Shown here piece after piece: positions 63,038 through 64,000 of a stretch of DNA of 64,000 nucleotides. Positions within the stretch are counted from its first letter, which is position 1, and every line of letters begins with the position of its first letter. The notes beneath the pieces are model-generated. The model had not been told where the DNA came from, ran no database searches, and worked only from the letters and a program-made list of their open reading frames with translations. The translations under genes and the position numbers were made by a program. Source of the stretch: Leptospira sp. GIMC2001. Its GTDB lineage: Bacteria; Spirochaetota; Leptospiria; Leptospirales; Leptospiraceae. The DNA lies in assembly GCF_028462125.1 (NCBI RefSeq), contig NZ_CP115468.1, positions 1,082,001 through 1,146,000 of the forward strand. Reading direction: 5' to 3'.

Positions 63038-64000
63038 ATGAATCTGGGACATATTTCAACAAAACATCAAGAGGATAATTACAAAATCCTAAACGAAGTG
63101 TCCGCAGCTGCGGAAATCGAGAATTTGCCCCTCCGACGTGAGGAATCTCCATTTCTTCAAATTCTTACAAGCAATAGAAAAGAGTCATTTGATCCTTTGA
63201 GTTCACAATTCGATACCTTGAAGAACGCAACCAAGGCTCAATTAAACCAAGAGACCGCATGGAAGCCACTTTCATCTGGATCCGATGATCCATATTCCTT
63301 TGAGGCAAGGCAAGCGGCGAACACATCGTACGGAAATAATTATTCTTCTTATGAACCGATAGGCAAGAGTGCAGATAATTCCACTCTATCCAACGATATT
63401 GCAAATGATTACCCTGGATATAAGTCCAGTGATTCCAATAATGAGATAGTTGATTCCGAAGACTGGAATGCCTCCTTGGAGAACGAAAAAGTTGATGAAA
63501 ATTCTGATTCAGAATCTTTTACAACTCAGGATAAATCTGAATCTACAAAAAATACCATTGGTGCTTCTGATAAAGAAATCAATGAAGAGAGCGCAATGGA
63601 AGTCCAAGGCGGAAATACCGACATTTCTTGGATGTCGATGATTTTGAATTCATTGGGAATCAAAAATTCTGGGTCCGAATCTTCGCAAAAACAAACTACT
63701 TCTGACTCTGAAATAAAAATCGAAACTTCGAAACTCGATTCCGAATCGCAAAAAAAATCAAATGCTAATTTGGAAAAAAATTCTCAAGAAGAAAAACTCG
63801 CAACCAATAAAGAAGTCTCAAACGAATTGAAATCTTTTGAGAAAAAGATTCTAACATCCAGTGATCTAATGGAAAAAATCCAAAGAAGCAAAGAGATGAT
63901 ATCTTCTAAATCCAAATCAGAAAAAAATGATGTTGATTCCAAGGATTCTATAGCTTTGCAATCTAAAGAAATTTTGTCCCAAGACTTGGATGAGAAAACA
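63038..64000 (+). CDS. Large low-complexity protein, 5' part only (possibly FliK-like)
   Basis: The ATG at 63038 opens a frame that is uninterrupted to the window end, 321 codons, with GTAGAG upstream as a weak ribosome binding site. The visible part is hydrophilic, rich in Ser, Lys, Glu, Asp and Asn, with no signal peptide and a single hydrophobic spot (ISWMSMILNSLGI). A long disordered N terminus of this composition is typical of hook-length control proteins (FliK), but no defining domain is in view, so that is only a suggestion. Confidence 0.72.
   Translation, partial: MNLGHISTKHQEDNYKILNEVSAAAEIENLPLRREESPFLQILTSNRKESFDPLSSQFDTLKNATKAQLNQETAWKPLSSGSDDPYSFEARQAANTSYGNNYSSYEPIGKSADNSTLSNDIANDYPGYKSSDSNNEIVDSEDWNASLENEKVDENSDSESFTTQDKSESTKNTIGASDKEINEESAMEVQGGNTDISWMSMILNSLGIKNSGSESSQKQTTSDSEIKIETSKLDSESQKKSNANLEKNSQEEKLATNKEVSNELKSFEKKILTSSDLMEKIQRSKEMISSKSKSEKNDVDSKDSIALQSKEILSQDLDEKT

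Noticed and set aside
1..64000. CRISPR array, prophage, insertion sequence or tRNA genes
   Set aside because: No regularly spaced direct repeats, transposase or integrase frames, phage structural genes or convincing cloverleaf sequences were recognised by eye. A covariance-model scan would be the decisive test for tRNAs.

Overview
The window looks like chromosomal DNA of a spirochaete of the order Leptospirales, most likely a Leptospira. The reasons are low GC, a very high density of lipoproteins with degenerate spirochaetal lipoboxes, several large membrane chemoreceptors and signalling proteins, and protein sequences that read like Leptospira homologues. The assignment is by recognition only. 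No phage, insertion sequence, CRISPR array or tRNA was recognised.

Layout. Positions 1-2006 are a minus-strand group with thioredoxin. Positions 2389-4071 hold a fusion of 2Fe-2S ferredoxin, class III nucleotide cyclase and ferredoxin reductase. Positions 4098-9087 are a very AT-rich island of lipoproteins with internal duplications and one broken copy. Positions 10353-12454 pair a histidine-rich chemoreceptor with an SCO1-type copper protein. Positions 12573-15547 hold small proteins, including a close homologue of AAC(3)-I aminoglycoside acetyltransferases. Positions 15870-19020 are a tight three-gene cassette ending in a divergent family B DNA polymerase, followed by a dispersed intergenic repeat. 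Positions 19411-25498 are a partner-switching module with a 1748-residue kinase/ATPase/GAF/SpoIIE phosphatase. A second chemoreceptor, two more repeat copies and small genes follow. Positions 29596-34854 hold an MlaC/HpnM-like protein, an HpnN-like RND exporter, a lipoprotein and a hydrolase. A third chemoreceptor and ahpC come next. Positions 38260-44443 are a Cu(I)/Ag(I) efflux operon, followed by a 7TM histidine kinase, purL, a flavin reductase and a PerR-type regulator. Positions 50056-59620 carry membrane and envelope genes, mutL, a sigma factor with a putative anti-sigma partner, and a GH57 branching enzyme. The RNase P RNA lies at about 60136-60613, then a NERD nuclease-helicase, a lipoprotein and the start of a large low-complexity protein.

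How the genes work together. Oxidative and metal stress is a recurring theme: thioredoxin, AhpC, a PerR-like regulator, CusABC-like efflux and an SCO protein. Signal transduction is the other: three chemoreceptors, a histidine kinase, a cyclase, a partner switch and a sigma/anti-sigma pair. The strongest candidate for a little-described system is the cassette at 15870-19020. It encodes a RecA/Rad51-like protein without a recognisable Walker A motif, a small probable coiled-coil protein, and a B-family polymerase whose proofreading residues are lost and whose polymerase motifs B and C are altered. This resembles in outline an ImuA-ImuB-DnaE2 mutasome, built on a different polymerase.
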